In this document: positions 12,050 to 24,012 of the stretch, in pieces
Numbering within the stretch: the stretch's first letter is position 1
Layout: every line of letters begins with the position of its first letter
Program-made: the position numbers and the translations under genes
The notes under the pieces: generated by a model
Told to the model about the DNA's origin: nothing
Databases searched by the model: none
What the model saw: the letters and a program-made list of their open reading frames with translations, nothing else
Origin: Pieris napi
Lineage: Eukaryota > Arthropoda > Insecta > Lepidoptera > Pieridae
Direction: 5' to 3'
Length of the DNA stretch: 64,000 nt
Assembly (NCBI RefSeq): GCF_905475465.1
Contig: NC_062244.1
Coordinates: forward strand, 4,228,501-4,292,500

Positions 12050-12791
12050 CAGCGCTTCCAGATTCACTGTAATTACAGTAGATTTACTGTATTTTAGACT
12101 TTTCTACTGTATACTGTAATGATAAAATACAGTGTATGAAAATACTGTATTTAATTTCCGTTCATATAAATTATCAAATTAATCAAATTTAATACGTTTT
12201 ACGTATTACAAAATACGAAATATAAATTTGCAACCTAATCTAGAACCCAGAACCACTGACCTCTATCTATAGACAATGTAGAGTAGGATTGTTACCTACA
12301 TATTAGTTTACGTGCTGGGAATTCCCCAATGAATCAGAACTAACGCTTAGCAAAAACTAACCGTCTAGTATTATCTTTGCCTCACTCAAACGCTGAGTGC
12401 GAACGCAAGTTTAGTGAAATTAATAATATAAAAACCAAGCAGAGGAACTGTCTGATCACAAATACATACTATTAAAGAAAATATGTTAGCTCAGCAAGCC
12501 ATTCGTCGAAATTCTGAAATCTGCGTCAAATTTAATCCCACTATTGAAATGATTTTGAAGATGAATGCAAAAATTTATCAAAATCATGAGGAAATTATTT
12601 TAGAATAACTTACAATGATATGTATTTACAAATAAATTAATACAGCAGCTTATTTTTCTTTTAATTTTTAAACAAACTTTTACTGTAATTTTACTGTAAT
12701 CGAATTTGAAATCTGCTGTATTGTTTTAAGAAACTACGATATTTTTTAGCTGACAACACTGTAATTTTACTTTTGGGATCTGGAAGCACTG
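12050..12791 (+). mobile_element. Inner hAT element (742 bp) inserted in the outer copy
   Basis: Begins CAGCGCTTCCAGAT and ends ATCTGGAAGCACTG, flanked by 8-bp repeats CCTACATA at 12042-12049 and 12792-12799. It is closely similar to the outer element and of the same length. Its transposase remnant is frameshifted by a 4-bp insertion relative to the outer copy. Confidence 0.85.
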
Positions 12792-12869
12792 CCTACATAT
12801 TAGTTTAAGTGCGGGGAATTCCCCAATGAATCAGAACTAACGCTTAGCAAAAACTAACCGTCGGTCTAG

Positions 12870-13105
12870 TATTATCTTTGCCTCACTCAAACGCTGAGTG
12901 CGAACGCAAGTTTAGTGAAATTAATAGTATAAAAACCAAGCAGAGGAACTGTCTGATCACAAATACTATTAAAGAAAATATGTTAGCTCAGCAAGCCATT
13001 CGTCGAAATTCTGAAAATTCGTCGAAATTTAATCCCACTAATGAAATGATTTTGAAGATGAATGCAAAAATTTATCAAAATCATGAGGAAATTATTTTAG
13101 AATAA
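12870..13105 (+). pseudogene. hAT transposase C-terminal fragment
   Basis: In the outer element an open frame encodes LPHSNAECERKFSEIN, then IKTKQRN and AQQAIRR, ending at a stop at 13105. The HSNAECER..F and IKTKQRN pattern is that of the hAT family C-terminal dimerisation domain. No catalytic residues or start region remain, so this is a remnant. A second, frameshifted copy sits in the inner element near 12375-12605. Confidence 0.7.
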
Positions 13106-13404
13106 CTTACAATGATATGAATTTACAAATAAATTAATACAGCATCTTATTTTTCTTTTAATATTTAAACAAACTTTTACTGTAATTTTACTGTAATCGA
13201 ATTTGGAATCTGCTGTATTGTTTTAAGAAACTACTATATTTTTTAGCTGACAACACTGTAATTTTACTTTTGGGATCTGGAAGCACTGGCTCCAGTGCTC
13301 ACTGCGAATTACGCACCAAGTGCCAACATAAAAATTGAAAAATATTATAAAATATGCATGAAATAGACATAGAATTTATTTATGGATAAATTGAAATCAT
13401 AAAA

Positions 13405-14681
13405 ATGGAATTTACGAGTTTAATTGTTCCTCTCACGACAAATATGTGTCGGACATGTTTAGTAGAGTTTGATTCAAATGACGCCACCATGTTTATGAAA
13501 ATACAAGATCTCATTGAACATGAGAACATAAAAATCAAATTAATTGATATATTGGTTTTTCTCAATTGCTTGGAGGTATGTTGAATACTGTTTAACTATT
13601 TAATTAAGTATTCCCAACCTATAGTTGATCTAATGATAACTTATGTTTCCAGCATAATGATGAAGAAAATTGGCCTCAAGGTATATGCTCTACATGTGTA
13701 GCTACAGCTATAATGGCTTATGGTTTTAAGCTCAACTGTCTGAAAGCTAATGCTACTCTCACCCAAATTCTAACTATACAACCTCAACTTCCACTGAGTT
13801 CTGATTTAGATAATATTGACATAAATGTTGTTTATCAAGACCATGAATATGAGCTACCATTTTTTACCAGTCAGTCGGTTTTGGATTTTGAGTCCAACTT
13901 GCCTGTAAATAAAGAACTGACTCCATTACCCCCGGTAACTGAGATAACAGCTACGGAACACCCACCAAGAACAGTTGGTGATAAAAAATATGCATGTTCC
14001 TTTTGCAACAAATCTTTCACAAGGATATTTAGTTTAAGGTATCACATGGCCAAGCATAGTGGTATTCAGAAATATTTGTGCCCTAAATGTGGCAAAAAGT
14101 TCTACACAAATAATGGATTGAATCAACATCTTATTTCCCATAAAGATTCTCAATTTAAATGTGGATTTTGTAACAAAACTTACAAAACTAGACAATCATT
14201 GAAAGAGCATTTCAGATTAGCACATTCAAACAACCGCTATTCATATATATGTGTAACATGTGGAAAACAATTCACAGTTAAATCCTCACTTATGAAACAC
14301 ACTAAAATTCATACTGGCCAAAAACAATTTTCATGCCCACTATGTCCCAAAACCTATACCAGGGCTTCCTATTTGAGAAGTCATAGTCTTATTCATACTG
14401 GTGAGCTGAAACCTAAACCTTTTCAGTGCACTTACAATGAGTGTAACAGAAGTTTTTCTAGTAAACATTCACTTTTAGTACACTTTGCCTATGCTCATTC
14501 AAGTGAAAGACCACACAAATGTGATATTTGTTCTAAAGGATTTGCTACTACATCAGGCTTGAGAGTCCATAAAGAATCACACACAGGAAGTAAAGAAGTG
14601 ACATGTAAGATATGTCGAAAAAAGATTTCAAACCGAAGGGTTTTACAAAAACACATGAGAATTCATCAAGAAAGTCAGTAA
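13405..14681 (+). CDS. ZAD-C2H2 zinc finger protein, complete, 399 aa
   Basis: Likely DNA-binding regulator of the insect ZAD class. Exon 1 is 13405-13575 (57 codons) and exon 2 is 13653-14681; the intron of 77 nt has GT..AG borders and phase 0. The ZAD zinc-binding Cys pairs are C15/C18 (MCRTC) in exon 1 and C69/C72 (ICSTC) in exon 2, so the small first exon is essential to the domain. Eight C2H2 fingers run from about residue 172 to 395: CSFC, CPKC, CGFC, CVTC, CPLC, CTYNEC (one extra residue between the Cys), CDIC and CKIC. Residues 85-165 are a linker without clear features. The specific orthologue is not identifiable; this class expands rapidly in insects. Polyadenylation signal AATAAA at 14765-14770. 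Confidence 0.9.
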
Positions 14682-15320
14682 GAAGGCTATGAGTATGATT
14701 CAACTCCCAGTAGTTTAGGCTTCAGTCTGAGTATTGTTATTTCTATTCTTAAGCTGTATGAATCAATAAAGACATGAAGTGATTTTTTTAGTATTGTTAC
14801 ATATGAATGAAATGTCAGTCTAAACATGTATTTTCTCAATAAGAACCTTTGGTGAAGTGAATACACTAACTTTTTAATGATTCTAAAAGTGATAAAAAAG
14901 AAAGTAAACATTAAGTGTGTATTTTTATTATTTTCTATATATCTTACAAACTTGTGAAAGCAGCATTAAACAGAAATGTGATAGATTACAATGTTAACAA
15001 ATTACTTTAAATAGTTACCTGTACCATTGTTTAAACAATATTAGTAATATATAAAATTAAACTGAATACATTTCTACAGTAATATATACTAGATACATCT
15101 ATTACAGTAATAACTATAATCACTTTAAAAGTATGAAAAGTAAAAAGTATGAAATCACACTAAGGCTATGTTTTGCTATTTATACATTGACATTAAAAGT
15201 TTTCTATCTAATCAAATTTAACTGAATAAGAAATGTAAGGATTTACATGATATTAAGAGCAGTCTTATTTCTTTTGACTTGCTCATTTATATATTATTAT
15301 GATATTGGAATGAAGTTATA
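14682..15320. other. Convergent spacer between the zinc finger gene and SNAP29
   Basis: AT-rich 3' UTR sequence of both genes, with AATAAA for the plus-strand gene at 14765-14770. No other feature seen. Confidence 0.55.
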
Positions 15321-16121
15321 TTACTTTCCCAATAACTTGTTCATTTGTTTATTTTGATGACCAATTTTTATGTCAGCTGTATCAGCTTTATCTGTAATCT
15401 CATCTATTAAATGGTTTTGAGTTTCAATTTCATCACCAAGAGCCATTCCCAAGCCTTTTAATCTAGAAATATGATGAACCATTTCATCCAAATTGTCATC
15501 TAACATTTTATTTACACGTTGAGTATCAGACATTGGTTCTAATGTAGTTTGTTCCTGGTTTAATCCTCTCAGACGTGTAGTTGGGTGACTACTAAATCGC
15601 TCATCTGGCGAAGAACCACCAATACCATCAAGTGTTTCTCCTAACTTACTACTGGGACTTGGGTTTATACTAGAACTTGTAGACGCTAAACTTTTAGGTG
15701 GAGTTTGATCAGATTTACCTGAGAGGTAATTTTTAAATCCATAAAACACAGATTTGATACCATTGAGGTGTTTCTGGCTGTAAGTCAAGTTAGTGTTGAT
15801 TTCATCCAACCTTCTGCTTGTATTTTGTAGTTGTTCACGTTGACGGGCGAGTTCTTCGGCAGTTGCAATTCCGACTTGCTCCGATTCGCGAAGTAAACCG
15901 ATGCTCCTAGAAGAAGAATCAAGAGTACGCTGTTCGATTTCCTTTTGTTTCAGTAACATTGTTTGTCTTTGTCTCTCCAAGTCTGCGATGTATGATGACG
16001 TTTGACTCTGAGGTTTAGGGGGCGGCCTTCTTGATGCGAAACTATTAACAAAGGTGTCATCATCCACATCTTCATCTTCAAAGAGATTACTAGTATTACT
16101 TATATACTTATGTCCCGACAT
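15321..16121 (-). CDS. Snap29: Synaptosomal-associated protein 29 (Qbc-SNARE), complete, 266 aa
   Basis: Supplies two SNARE helices for membrane fusion, including autophagosome-lysosome fusion with syntaxin 17 and VAMP in other animals. Single exon. The N-terminus MSGHKYISN leads to an acidic NLFEDEDVDDDTF segment and a Pro-rich stretch. The first SNARE motif (Qb) is at about residues 46-110 (SRSIGLLRESEQVG, then TAEELARQREQL). A Ser-rich linker follows, and the second motif (Qc) is at about 200-263 (DEMVHHISRLKGLGMALG, then EIETQN with the central-layer Gln). There is no Cys-rich palmitoylation cluster between the motifs and no membrane segment, as expected for SNAP29 rather than SNAP25. Length is near the usual 260-285. 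It diverges from MED31 on the other side of a SINE. Confidence 0.95.
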   Translation of the reverse strand: MSGHKYISNTSNLFEDEDVDDDTFVNSFASRRPPPKPQSQTSSYIADLERQRQTMLLKQKEIEQRTLDSSSRSIGLLRESEQVGIATAEELARQREQLQNTSRRLDEINTNLTYSQKHLNGIKSVFYGFKNYLSGKSDQTPPKSLASTSSSINPSPSSKLGETLDGIGGSSPDERFSSHPTTRLRGLNQEQTTLEPMSDTQRVNKMLDDNLDEMVHHISRLKGLGMALGDEIETQNHLIDEITDKADTADIKIGHQNKQMNKLLGK

Positions 16122-16663
16122 GGTAAAAACACACTGAAAAGTCTATCTAGAAAATACTACAGTCTTTGTTTATGCAATTATTTATGACATAGATACTTAA
16201 TAAATCTTTTTTAGCACAATACTACACAAAAATATTCAATGGCGGACTTAGAATATTATTAAACAACGGAAACTGATAAAATATAGTTTTCCAGTAAAAA
16301 ACAATTAAAATTTTAGAAATTGGAACCGTATAAAGTAGTAAGGTAAGTCCTAAGTACGACTACAATGTACAAATCACAATTGACATATTATAATTGCTTT
16401 ATTTTTTAATACCCACCTAGAGAGTCGGCTATAGTTCTTCGACCGGGCTACATACCTCACGAAATAACTACTAAAACCGTGCTTGTTTGTTTCTTCTTCA
16501 ACCAAACTATCAAAATTCAAAAGTGTTAACAAAAATCAATAATAAAATATACATTTTATTACACATATGTGTAAAAAGTATCACTGAAGTCAACTAAAAA
16601 TGACAGTGTGGTTGAAAATCTATAGCTTAGCCACAATACTAATAGTTAAAATAACAAAATTAT

Positions 16664-16913
16664 TGGGGGGCCTCATAGCCTAGGTGAGGGGTACCGGGTT
16701 CGATTCCAGAATCCAGAATTCCAGTTCGAGAACAAACTTTAATTTAATTTAAATTTGTTCTCGGCCTTTGGGAGGGTTGTGCGGTACCGAGCGAGTGCCA
16801 AAACTGTACATGGAGGACACGATCGAATTTCTAAAGACGCACGAATTATAAAATATCCTATACTTGACGCTGGCTAATGCACAAATCGTGCCAAAGCCAT
16901 TAAAAAAAAAAAA
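16664..16913 (+). mobile_element. tRNA-derived SINE
   Basis: A 250-bp GC-richer block lies between SNAP29 and MED31. It has a B-box-like GGTTCGATTCC at 16697-16707, a 3' part ending GTGCCAAAGCCATT, and a poly-A tail of 12 at the right end. It is in plus orientation. The B box and tail support a Pol III SINE; the A box is weak. Confidence 0.65.
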
Positions 16914-17281
16914 TCTTCTAGAATAGACATTAGACAGTAGACACTAGACACACTCTTGACGTGTTTACTTTTTAGCGTAAATCGTAATTATAAATTTAAA
17001 ATTATTAATACTTTGCTGTGAATTGACATCTGTTGTTTTATGTTTGTTATTTATTATTATCAATCATCATAGTAAAACTTTAAATATCTCCTTGATATGT
17101 ATTAAAAGATCTTTAATTACGTTATACTTCTGAATTTAATTTTTTTGTCTTAAATTTATGTAGTATATTGGTTTTTAATGATATTGCATATTGCGAAATA
17201 GAAAAATGTTAAATACAATGTTGTAACCGTAGTAACTGTATTGTTAATCGAAAATAATTATATAACATATTTCAATTAAAA

Positions 17282-18169
17282 ATGCTAGCAGCAAAAGGTA
17301 CACCTCATCCTTTCGTAGCTTCTCTTAACTGTAATTTAAAAAAAAACCTTTGCTATATTGTAAATTATTTTCTTTCAGTTAACACGGAGACAGAAGAGCA
17401 AAATAGAATAAGATTTCAGGTGGAACTAGAATTTGTGCAATGTCTTGCCAACCCTAACTATATCCATTGTAAGTTATATCTTAGCTCAGTACTATATTTA
17501 TCTCTTATTCCATAATACATTATTTTTCTTTATTCCTCATCTTTCAATCTAATATAGGTACTAACTCTATAAATTGTTTAGTTTTAGCTCAAAGAGGGTA
17601 TCTTAAGGAGCAGACCTTTGTAAATTACATAAAATATTTACAATACTGGCGAGAACCAGATTATGCTAGATATCTTAAATATCCTATGTGCTTGCACTTT
17701 TTAGAACTTTTACAACATGAAGCATTCAGGAGAGAATGTGTTTCGGCTCAGGTATTTTTACTTTACGGTTTTATTGTTTAAATATGTTCTATGGGCAAGT
17801 TACCATTACTACATATTACAGAATGGGAATCAATCTAGAATGAAATAAAGCCACTGGGATGTTACTACAACATATTTATCTATTGTTTAACTGCAATGTG
17901 CAACTATTGCCAACTTTAGCTTAACTTTAGCACATTTGTTTATATCTTTTTGTACAGAGATTTCCTGATTTATTTTGCATGTCACCTAATTTTTAAAATA
18001 TCAGTAAATAACTGTTTTCCTTTAGGTGTGTAAATTTATGGATGATCAAGCTATACTACTATGGCAACACTACACAAGAAGAAGAACACGTACATTGCAA
18101 CCTCCAGATGTGCCAGCACCACCAACTGCTCCCAATTCAAACCAACATGGCCCTCCAAGACAGCCATAG
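17282..18169 (+). CDS. MED31: Mediator complex subunit 31, complete, 139 aa
   Basis: Small conserved subunit of the Mediator middle module, acting in the nucleus in RNA polymerase II transcription. Exons: 17282-17297, 17379-17468, 17582-17751, 18026-18169; 420 nt in total, in phase. The product begins MLAAKVNTETEEQNRIRF, then FQVELEFVQCLANPNYIHF, LAQRGYLKEQTFVNY, WREPDYARYLKYPMC, and CKFMDDQAILLWQHYTRRR, which is the MED31 core. A Pro- and Asn-rich tail (from LQPPDVPAPP) replaces the short human C-terminus. The start exon is only 16 nt; its donor GTACAC is weaker than the others, and reading through it gives an unrelated short ORF. AATAAA signals lie at about 18282-18291, immediately before a MITE. 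Confidence 0.94.
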
Positions 18170-18293
18170 TAATAGTGTGTACATTTAAAGCTTATAAAGG
18201 ATGTTCGACAGCTTAATTAAGGGTTAAAAAGGGGAGAAGAAAATCAAACATTTTATATTATATTTCTTCCATTATAAAATTAATAAATAAATA

Positions 18294-18585
18294 CAGTGTA
18301 AACTCTTTATAACATTATTCGTTATAATGAAAATCTCTCCATAATGTAAAAAAAGATATAATTTGGTTGGCTTCTTCTTAGATTACATTGGCCTGTACAT
18401 ACGCCTGTAGGAAATTTTAGTGGTTACTAAACGAACCACCGTCACCTATCTATTATATATATATATATAAATTATTGTAATTGGTTAAATTTGGTGCTTT
18501 TTCTCTTCACTCCCTATATCTAAAACTCTCTATAACGAAGAAAAATGCTCAGTCCCTTGAAATTCGTTATAAAGAGTTTACAGTG
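18294..18585. mobile_element. Tc1/mariner- or pogo-like MITE (292 bp) at the MED31 3' end
   Basis: Terminal inverted repeats are CAGTGTAAACTCTTTATAAC on the left and its near-complement on the right (one base differs, CAC versus CAG). They are flanked by TA on both sides (18292-18293 and 18586-18587), the mariner-superfamily target. No ORF. It starts a few bases after the AATAAA of MED31. Confidence 0.75.
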
Positions 18586-18918
18586 TATGTAAATTTAGTA
18601 GTAAGTTACTTTGGCACATTTGTGGCACTGCTAAGTGTTTTTTTAAGGGTACCATAATCTTTAATCACTAATTACAACACAATGAACAGAAATTTGTATT
18701 TGACTTAGTATGGTGATCTGTAAATTATGGTACAATAGCATGTTTCATAATGGTCACATCATTAAAATAATTTTTAACAATTTATTTCATAAAGAAAGAT
18801 AATTGATTATGTCTTACAATACTGCTTTTGTAGAACATTCAACGATTTTATTCGTAGAAACTTCATTTTCACATTACATTAATGAGACTGAACTATTCAA
18901 AGCAATTCAATAAAACTC

Positions 18919-18924
18919 TTTATT
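18919..18924 (-). terminator. Polyadenylation signal of the pickpocket gene
   Basis: AATAAA on the minus strand only 15 nt past the stop at 18939, implying a very short 3' UTR. Confidence 0.55.
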
Positions 18925-18938
18925 TTTACTTTGGTAAT

Positions 18939-21900
18939 TTATTTCACAAATGGTCGAACTCGTTGCCTTCGTCGTGCGACACACATGACTCGTAATGTTA
19001 AAAAGTACAATAGTTCTACAACACTCATCATACTGAATCCCATGCATAGACCCAATAAGCCGCCCGTATTAGCTAAAATATATGATCATATTACAAATTT
19101 AATAGAAAAAAATATAAAAATTGCTTACTACAAATACCTTATAATGAAATGTATATTAAATAAATAGTAACTTATAATAAAATGAGTCTTGGCTTCAGAT
19201 TTCTTAAGTTTAATAATTTTATCGCTACTTCTTTTTTATAGTCAGCCAGCAACGCTACACTTGGCGTTGACATAATGAACGACGTTCAGTTTCGGTCATT
19301 TGGAGGCAAAGACTAAATTTCCCCTTAAGACGCTTGTGCACAGCAAGGAAAACGGGCCATCGCTTGCAAATGCATAAAGCGCAAATTCGGTCCCACATGG
19401 AGTATTCTTCTCATCTCTGGGAGGGGAGGTCCCCAGTACCAGCTCTTTCCACTTGACCTGACCGTATGCAACAAAGAGAGGTTCGAATCGTCGACGACCA
19501 ACCCCTTTCCGAGTCTTTTCTCTTGATCCCTTGTTGCATAGAGATGTGCGGTGTTTCTGCATCTTCTACCGCATTTGCCACGGGAAGTGTTCAGAGGAAT
19601 TGTTCGGATTAATACCCTGCAGCTGATTTTAGCACAGTTCCACCCGTATCACCTCGACATCCGTTCCACAGCTGAGCGTTAAAAGGCAGTTTTTGGCCGC
19701 GCACCACCACTATGTGGAATCAGCTGCGGACTGAAGTATTTCCGAACCAATTCGACTTAGGGTCGATGAGCGTACCAATTTAAGTAGGAGGCCAACAACG
19801 CATTCGCAAGCCCTCTGGCATTGAGAGTGTCCATAGACGGTGGTATCACTTAATATCAGGTGAGCCTCCTACCCGTTTGCCCCCTGTTCTTTAAAAAAGG
19901 CACTAAAGCTAAATGACGTCGTCGTCGCTTTTTGGATCTTCGTGTAGTGCCTGTATTCTACAACGTCAATCAAAGTCAAGTCTGGTTTCAAAGTGCTATC
20001 AAACCAATGGAAAAAAAAAACATTTCATCACAAAAGTATACTTACAAAGAAACTCTGTCAAACCAAATATTTCCCCTTTAGTGAACCTAAGAAATGTCTT
20101 GTCCTCAAAGTAGAAATGTATGACTAACATATTTGCTCTGAAACCGATTAATCCAATTATTTAATTAGCCAAGCAACTAATTGCCATAAGTTAACAAGTA
20201 GTTACGTGAAATATTCCGATGTCATGTTACGCGACATTTGTAGGCTTTGCGCGTAATTAATGATGAGGTTCTTATTCAGTGGTGCTGTGCTTAGTCGTTC
20301 TAAGTATGATATTTCTGTACAAGAGGGAAGACAATCTTCGCATGATTGGTCGTTGTCTGGAGAATTAAAAGAGATATTAAATCGTTAAAAAAACATCTTA
20401 AACTTGTAAAAACTGATTTATTTTATTATTCTGAAACTGATATATTTTACGCTTTTATCAGTGTAATATAAATGATTCTGTTTTAACTGAAGATTCTACT
20501 CATATTCGTCCATGTTTTTTTAAAATCAGATCAGTGTTTTATTCTACAACACGTCTATGAAGACTTTTTTTATATTCTTTACAACTTAAACACATTATAA
20601 TATGGTATATTTGATGTAGTCGGTAGGATTTCGAAAAAACGATAACGGAATAAGTGCTACTTACTTTTAGGAACATTTTTCCATATGTCGCTATAACACT
20701 TTGCATCGGCTTTGCCACATATCCTCGTGGTTTTGTTTTCTAAAACATATGTCTAGTTTCAGAAAATTATTTTACATTATCAAATTAGTTCAATTAAGTA
20801 TTATATTTTACTTGGCATGTAATAAAGGACACATTTGCATATTTCCAACATTCGTCGTGCTTCGCATTCCATTTGACAATTTTTGAAGGTGTATGTTCTG
20901 AAAAAATTGGTTTGTAGGAATAGAGGTATATTCCGGCTAGCTTTATGCTCTACTTTGTAAAGATCCTGTTACATTTACAATATTGTTGTGTTAATTCTTG
21001 TGCTACAAGCTAATAAGATGCTTTATTTCGTCATACGAGGCCAACAATACATCTGCAAGGTGTGTTTTTATGCCTATTTCATTGTACGTGACCCGTCTGC
21101 TGAATAATTTACCCCTTATATTTTATTTATGTATTTAAGTTTTTATTTGATATATATAAGGTTTTAGATAGTAAAAGTGGGCTAACCTGTAGAAAACCAA
21201 ATTCCGCTCACTTGAAAACAGGCAAAATCTCTTACTAACGTCAATGTCTTTCAAGGCAGGTTGTGCGTCCGAAATCCGTGGCTTTACAGCGACTCTAGCT
21301 TCAATTCCTGGTCCATAAATTTCTCCTAATTTAGCAATCTTAGGAGTTTCAGTAGGATTATGCAACAGAATCTGAAAAAATTCGTGTGCTATACTGCGTA
21401 GTTGGTGAAACGGCATTGTAAATAAAAAATATCAATGCTGTGAAATATACGCACAGAAGTCCTTCTGCTACTGAAATGACCACGGGCCAACATACATTCA
21501 GAAACCAATGTCTCCTTATACACCTATTACGATCAACAATAAATAATTTCTGGAACAATTTATATAGACTAGAGCAAAAGCACTTACTTTAAATCCAACG
21601 CTTTTGGTAGAAGCACAGTAATATTCAGCAATGTTTGCATCTAGTATTAATGTCAATCCATGGTCCGTACCGATTCCTGTAAGATTTTATCATTCTTATC
21701 TTCCTAAATGTTTGATTTTCGAATCTATGTTATTGAAATCAACACGAAATGGTATATACTGTCATTATAATTAAAATAATAAAAAAATAATTCTATGTAT
21801 TTCAAAATATATACAGTACGTAATGGTATTTCTATTTTTCAATCTTTAAGATACCTATCAGTAAATAAATATACCTTGAGGTTTCCATGGAAATCCGTCA

Positions 21901-24012
21901 CGTGGAGCATCGTCAGGGTATCCATTTTCCGGTGTCCAATCTACAGCTGGTGATGGAAATGTTATATTCATATCGTTCAAATCTCTCCTGCAATTCAATT
22001 ATTTTATTAAGCAGCCATCCTTGGAACACTTAGCTTTATTGACAGGAAGTTGCAAACCGATTAAAAGGATATATCTAGTCAGCGAATTAATGCGATAACA
22101 ACCTTAGATCTTGTGTAAATTACTGAATTCCTGAGTAAATTTACCTAAAGAATGCTAAAATTAACAGGCAGTTCTATGCAATGCAAACATCCAGCCGACA
22201 ATCGCCGGTCTCCAGGGTTTGAGCTTTCTCATCGAAAATTTTAAGGTGAAACTTCGCCCTTATGGTGACCGAACTCTCAGGAAACTTCAGTTCATTGGAA
22301 AATATTGAACAGAATATTATTGCAAGCTTACGGATTTCTAAACATCATTTCCCTATGTACGACATTAAATGTACAGCAAAGGCCTTCATCAGTGAGCTGA
22401 GCATTGAAGAGATCTTGGCATTTCATTATTTCAGAGCTCCAGATGCATATTGCTAGCATTTCCTCACATGGTTGTGTTACCTAAAAAATATCTCGTCATT
22501 ATTGTACTAGCGAACATATGAAGCTGCCGTTATATAAAATATTTGAGATCTTTAACAAGAGTTCTTCTTTTCTTTTTGAGTCTTTGTAACAATTATGACC
22601 GAAGAATTGTTGGAAACTTCACTTAAAAATTCGAAAATAGACAGACAATTTAGATTATTTAGACATCAATAATAATAAACTTTGCAAATATTAAATGATT
22701 GATGTCGAAACTGTTTCTATGACATTCAGAAAATTATCAAATGTATATTCTTTTTCTGGGGAAACAAATATGTACTTACGTTAATAAGAAATGATCGCGT
22801 GTGATCCCAATCCGCGCTCTCAGCAATTGTGTCTTCAAACAGATCTGCATCGGTTTGTGTAGAACATAAACTTTCAAGTAGTTTCTTTTCGAGGGAATTT
22901 CTGTAATTTTTGTTAATTCTAGATAAGATCACTTGTCTCACCGTATCATATCTAGGTACAAATAACATATAAAGTTCCTAGTCTCTTGAAGACTTTGAAC
23001 ACTCTTTATTACTAACCCAGAAGCCATATACCGTTCCGCAACAGATTTTTTCGCCTGATTAACATTGCAGATCGTAAGTGCCGGAAACGGAAGCTTGTTA
23101 AGTGGCATATCTTCCGGGTTGATGCTCACTATCATTGGTGACTTCCGCCACTTGGCGTAAACGTTCAGGATAAAGAATCCTGCGCAGACTATAGAACATA
23201 GAAATGCTGCTAGCCAAAAAAATCTGAAATTAAGTAATATTAAATTCAGTTTTTTATCATTAAAGTACGTAATTTTAATATCATTTGCAAAACATAGCAG
23301 CATGATTATACCTTTCAAGCCAAGTTAACTTCTTGTCGCCGATGTACCGAAGACCATGCAAAGTAGACGTTAGCAAATAATCTCTCAAATCTTGTGGAAA
23401 TCCTTCGATAGTTTCTTGTGTTTTATTTTTCTTATAATTCTGGTTCTAATAAAAAATCATGTGTTATATTAGTTCTTAAACAACGAAAGTGATATTTCAC
23501 TACGAGTCGATTCGAGGACCTTTTCTGATCTTTATGATGTACGTATTTATTATATATTTTGCTTAAATCAAAATTCACAGTTTAACAATTTCTTTCTTTT
23601 ATTTTTAAGGGTTCACCTAAGTATTAGGTCTATACCTACATATATATATATATATATACCTAACCAATGCAGCCGGTTAATGTAATGATCATAAATTAAG
23701 CCACCTACCTCAATACTACTTAAAGTAGATTTATTGAAATTCCAGCTGTACCAAGGAGTGTTAAATGGATTACTGTGAGATATCCATTCGTTATGCTAAA
23801 AATACTTTAAATTATATTCACAATCGTTGCCAAAATTATTATATTTATCCAATAAATATGTAAAAAATTATCTCGCCCATGGGCTGCGGCGTGTGTAAAA
23901 AAATATATGTGAATGAATCCCCTATATTGTATTAGTAGGTACATTAACTAATATTAGTTACCTTTATAGAACTGGAAGTTTTATTCCGTTTCCCGCGGCT
24001 TTTAGATACCAT
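18939..24012 (-). CDS. ppk: Pickpocket-type DEG/ENaC sodium channel subunit, complete, 574 aa
   Basis: Amiloride-sensitive-type cation channel subunit of the plasma membrane. Fourteen exons (minus): 24012-23962, 23795-23709, 23445-23312, 23223-23017, 22951-22780, 22480-22332, 21987-21875, 21676-21588, 21371-21187, 20897-20812, 20739-20665, 20356-20206, 20137-20046, 19072-18939; 1725 nt, all junctions in phase. Cytosolic N-terminus with the family HG gating motif (TSTLHGLRYIG), TM1 near 92-115 (FFWLAAFLC onward), then LPFPALTICN. The Cys-rich loop has LTDEGLCCTFN and a Cys cluster in exons 10-12. TM2 in the last exon, GGLLGLCMGFSMMSVVELL, has the GFS selectivity filter near 542-544. The paralogue is uncertain; ppk28-like is my best guess. 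The last intron holds a decayed retrotransposon. Confidence 0.93.
19270..19897 (+). mobile_element. Decayed non-LTR retrotransposon 3' end (jockey/CR1-like)
   Basis: Lies antisense in the last pickpocket intron. Frames broken by shifts and stops still read KAQIRSHMEYSSHLWEG, PRTTTMWNQLRTEVFPNQ and FDLGS, the C-terminal end of a lepidopteran reverse transcriptase ORF. These are followed by the common 3' tail (CCCTCTGGCATTGAGAGTGT, then AGCCTCCTACCCGTTTG, then an A run). A second copy of the tail is at 47354-47500. The superfamily assignment is from memory of such elements. Confidence 0.75.
23640..23659. repeat. TA microsatellite in a pickpocket intron
   Basis: Short run of TA dinucleotides. 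Confidence 0.8.

Larger units (their letters stand above)
11797..13288 (+). mobile_element. Outer non-autonomous hAT element, split by a nested copy
   Basis: Its ends are CAGCGCTTCCAGAT (11797) and ATCTGGAAGCACTG (to 13288), inverted repeats of one another apart from one base. They are flanked by 8-bp direct repeats GCTCCAGT at 11789-11796 and 13289-13296, the target size expected of hAT transposons. Removing the inner element and one of its target copies leaves 742 bp. The element keeps a piece of hAT transposase C-terminal (dimerisation) coding sequence. Confidence 0.85.

Noticed and set aside
11797..13288. Interpretation as a simple tandem duplication
   Set aside because: The distinct 8-bp duplications around inner and outer copies and the equal 742-bp lengths fit nested transposition better.
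19296..19562. 88-codon minus-strand ORF
   Set aside because: Lies in the decayed non-LTR retrotransposon, whose coding direction is plus.
19913..20113. 66-codon plus-strand ORF
   Set aside because: Overlaps the minus-strand pickpocket exon 20137-20046 and adjacent intron; no independent support.
22262..22456. 64-codon plus-strand ORF
   Set aside because: Antisense of the pickpocket exon 22480-22332, which is required in phase by the channel protein.
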